The notes below the pieces were generated by a model, which searched no databases, was not told where the DNA came from, and saw nothing but the letters and a program-made list of their open reading frames with translations. Both the position numbers and the translations under genes were made by a program. A stretch of 32,679 nt of DNA from a bacterium BMS3Bbin08 (lineage in GTDB: Bacteria; Nitrospirota; Thermodesulfovibrionia; UBA6902; BMS3Bbin08), in assembly GCA_002897775.1 (NCBI GenBank), contig BDTR01000059.1, forward strand, positions 1 to 32,679. The letters are read 5' to 3'. Below are positions 31,793-32,679 of the stretch, in pieces (the stretch's first letter is position 1; every line of letters begins with the position of its first letter).

Positions 31793-32679
31793 CTATATAT
31801 AATTAGCCAATTGTTCGTGTAGCTTTACCATCCCTAACGTGTCTTGTCGGCAGTAGGTTAGCAGATTTGTTTTCACGGATTCAGCCTCTTCACCTTTATA
31901 TCTCCCTCGTGCTAAGTAAGCGAAATATGTTGCGGCATCTTGGCCGCCACATACGTCCATTCCTTCATATGTCATTTCCGGTACTAATGCAGGTAGCGTT
32001 TGTTTTATTGATGTTTTTCCCTTGAAATCTGGATGGTTGAAATTGTTTTTGATTAATTTTTCAAGATCTATCAATCGTTCCAATATGTTGTTTAATTCTC
32101 CTGAGAGTTCAGGAAATGCTTCTATAAGTTCGTTAATTCTATCTCTCTCAAAATGTGAATATACAATTATACTACCATCGCCTTTGAGTAAATTTATGAG
32201 GTTTTCTGCAAGCTCTCTCCTGCAGTCCCTACTGGGATCAGCTAAGTATTCATCGTGATCCTCTACTTTTGATGGGCTAGAACATTTATGTATAGAATAC
32301 TGTGTCGGGATTTGTGTATATGGAGCAATATCCTCATACAAAGGTATAGCAGTATTAACAGTTTCGAAGTCCAAATAAAAAGCAGGCCATGAAATAGAAG
32401 ATAGTTCACTATTTAAATTGCTACCAACTATGGCTTTGCCTGATTTAACACAGGCCACAACTTTTTTTTGATTATCTGTCAAGTCAAATCCATCAGGGAT
32501 ATCGCTAATACAAACTAGACCTTCTGACATAAGATTATCAAATTTCTTTTGTCTTAACCCGGGAATATTAAAAATGTGATTTACTGTTTCCTTGCCCTCA
32601 CAGTCACTAAACATATCGCAGCCGCGGCATTTTAATTGGAGTGCATACTCGGGAGCTGTCTCCTGACTTGTTATTTCTT
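31793..32679 (-). CDS. DUF2779 family protein, N-terminus beyond the window
   Basis: At least 295 residues are in the window. The frame stays open past the ATG at 32614 to the window edge, so that ATG is internal and the gene is cut. Near the edge it reads CRGCDMFSDCEG, a CxxC...C grouping like the Fe-S cysteines of RecB/Cas4-type nucleases. The DUF2779 domain follows with YLDFETVNTAIPLYED (DFET acidic motif), IIVYSHFERDRI and YCRQDTLGMV, which together recall a DnaQ-like (DEDD) exonuclease active site. The function of the family is unproven. It is on the same strand as the ABC-3C operon but 347 bases away and separately terminated or promoted, so common action is only suggested by position. 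Confidence 0.85.
   Translation of the reverse strand, partial: EITSQETAPEYALQLKCRGCDMFSDCEGKETVNHIFNIPGLRQKKFDNLMSEGLVCISDIPDGFDLTDNQKKVVACVKSGKAIVGSNLNSELSSISWPAFYLDFETVNTAIPLYEDIAPYTQIPTQYSIHKCSSPSKVEDHDEYLADPSRDCRRELAENLINLLKGDGSIIVYSHFERDRINELIEAFPELSGELNNILERLIDLEKLIKNNFNHPDFKGKTSIKQTLPALVPEMTYEGMDVCGGQDAATYFAYLARGRYKGEEAESVKTNLLTYCRQDTLGMVKLHEQLANYI

Overview
The window looks like chromosomal DNA from an anaerobic, nitrogen-fixing, Gram-negative-type bacterium. The nif genes are in the order nifH-nifI1-nifI2-nifD. NifD carries the roughly 50-residue insertion known from clostridial-type enzymes. Glutamate synthase is split in the archaeal manner. There is also a tetraheme c-type cytochrome, a lipoprotein and several two-component proteins. 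Nitrospirota (Thermodesulfovibrio-like) or Desulfobacterota would fit, but this is inference from gene content only.

Region by region. (1) 1-4.6 kb, minus strand: nifHI1I2D behind a good -24/-12 (sigma-54) promoter, then a zinc-ribbon membrane protein and an unrecognised protein with four CxxC pairs that has its own -24/-12 element. nifK does not follow nifD within the 161 bases available. (2) 4.6-8.5 kb: a scarred accessory region with Rhs fragments, a mntA-hepT pair whose hepT has a frameshift, a RelE/ParE-type toxin-antitoxin pair, two copies of a repeat, and an AT-rich gene-free stretch. (3) 8.5-20.1 kb: a sensor kinase with two stand-alone receivers, a MurC/Mpl-like ligase, a U32 peptidase-family protein, a tetraheme cytochrome, a ribosome hibernation factor fused to a cold-shock domain, a lipoprotein, small membrane and Cys-rich proteins, a receiver-AraC regulator, a CBS protein and an internally deleted sterol-desaturase pseudogene. 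(4) 20.4-27.4 kb, minus strand: glutamate synthase in three genes (glutaminase domain, FMN domain with ferredoxin, and a GXGXG domain fused to the GltD subunit), followed by a NifA-type activator. (5) 27.6-32.7 kb, visibly AT-rich: a three-gene ABC-3C type conflict system (Cap4-like nuclease, middle component, SMC-like ABC ATPase) with a well-formed promoter, next to a DUF2779 protein that runs off the window end.

How the genes fit together. NifA probably drives the sigma-54 promoters of nifH and of the CxxC protein. NifI1/NifI2 would switch nitrogenase off when fixed nitrogen is available. Glutamate synthase assimilates the ammonium produced. The last block is most likely a horizontally acquired defence island.

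The most unusual structural signal is a set of intergenic tracts that keep a strict 7-base period over up to about 18 units, in three sequence families, at least two of which occur in both orientations. The second is a 49-base repeat with an 18-base palindrome, present identically at about 7.7 kb and 31.7 kb and in partial form at about 6.05 kb.
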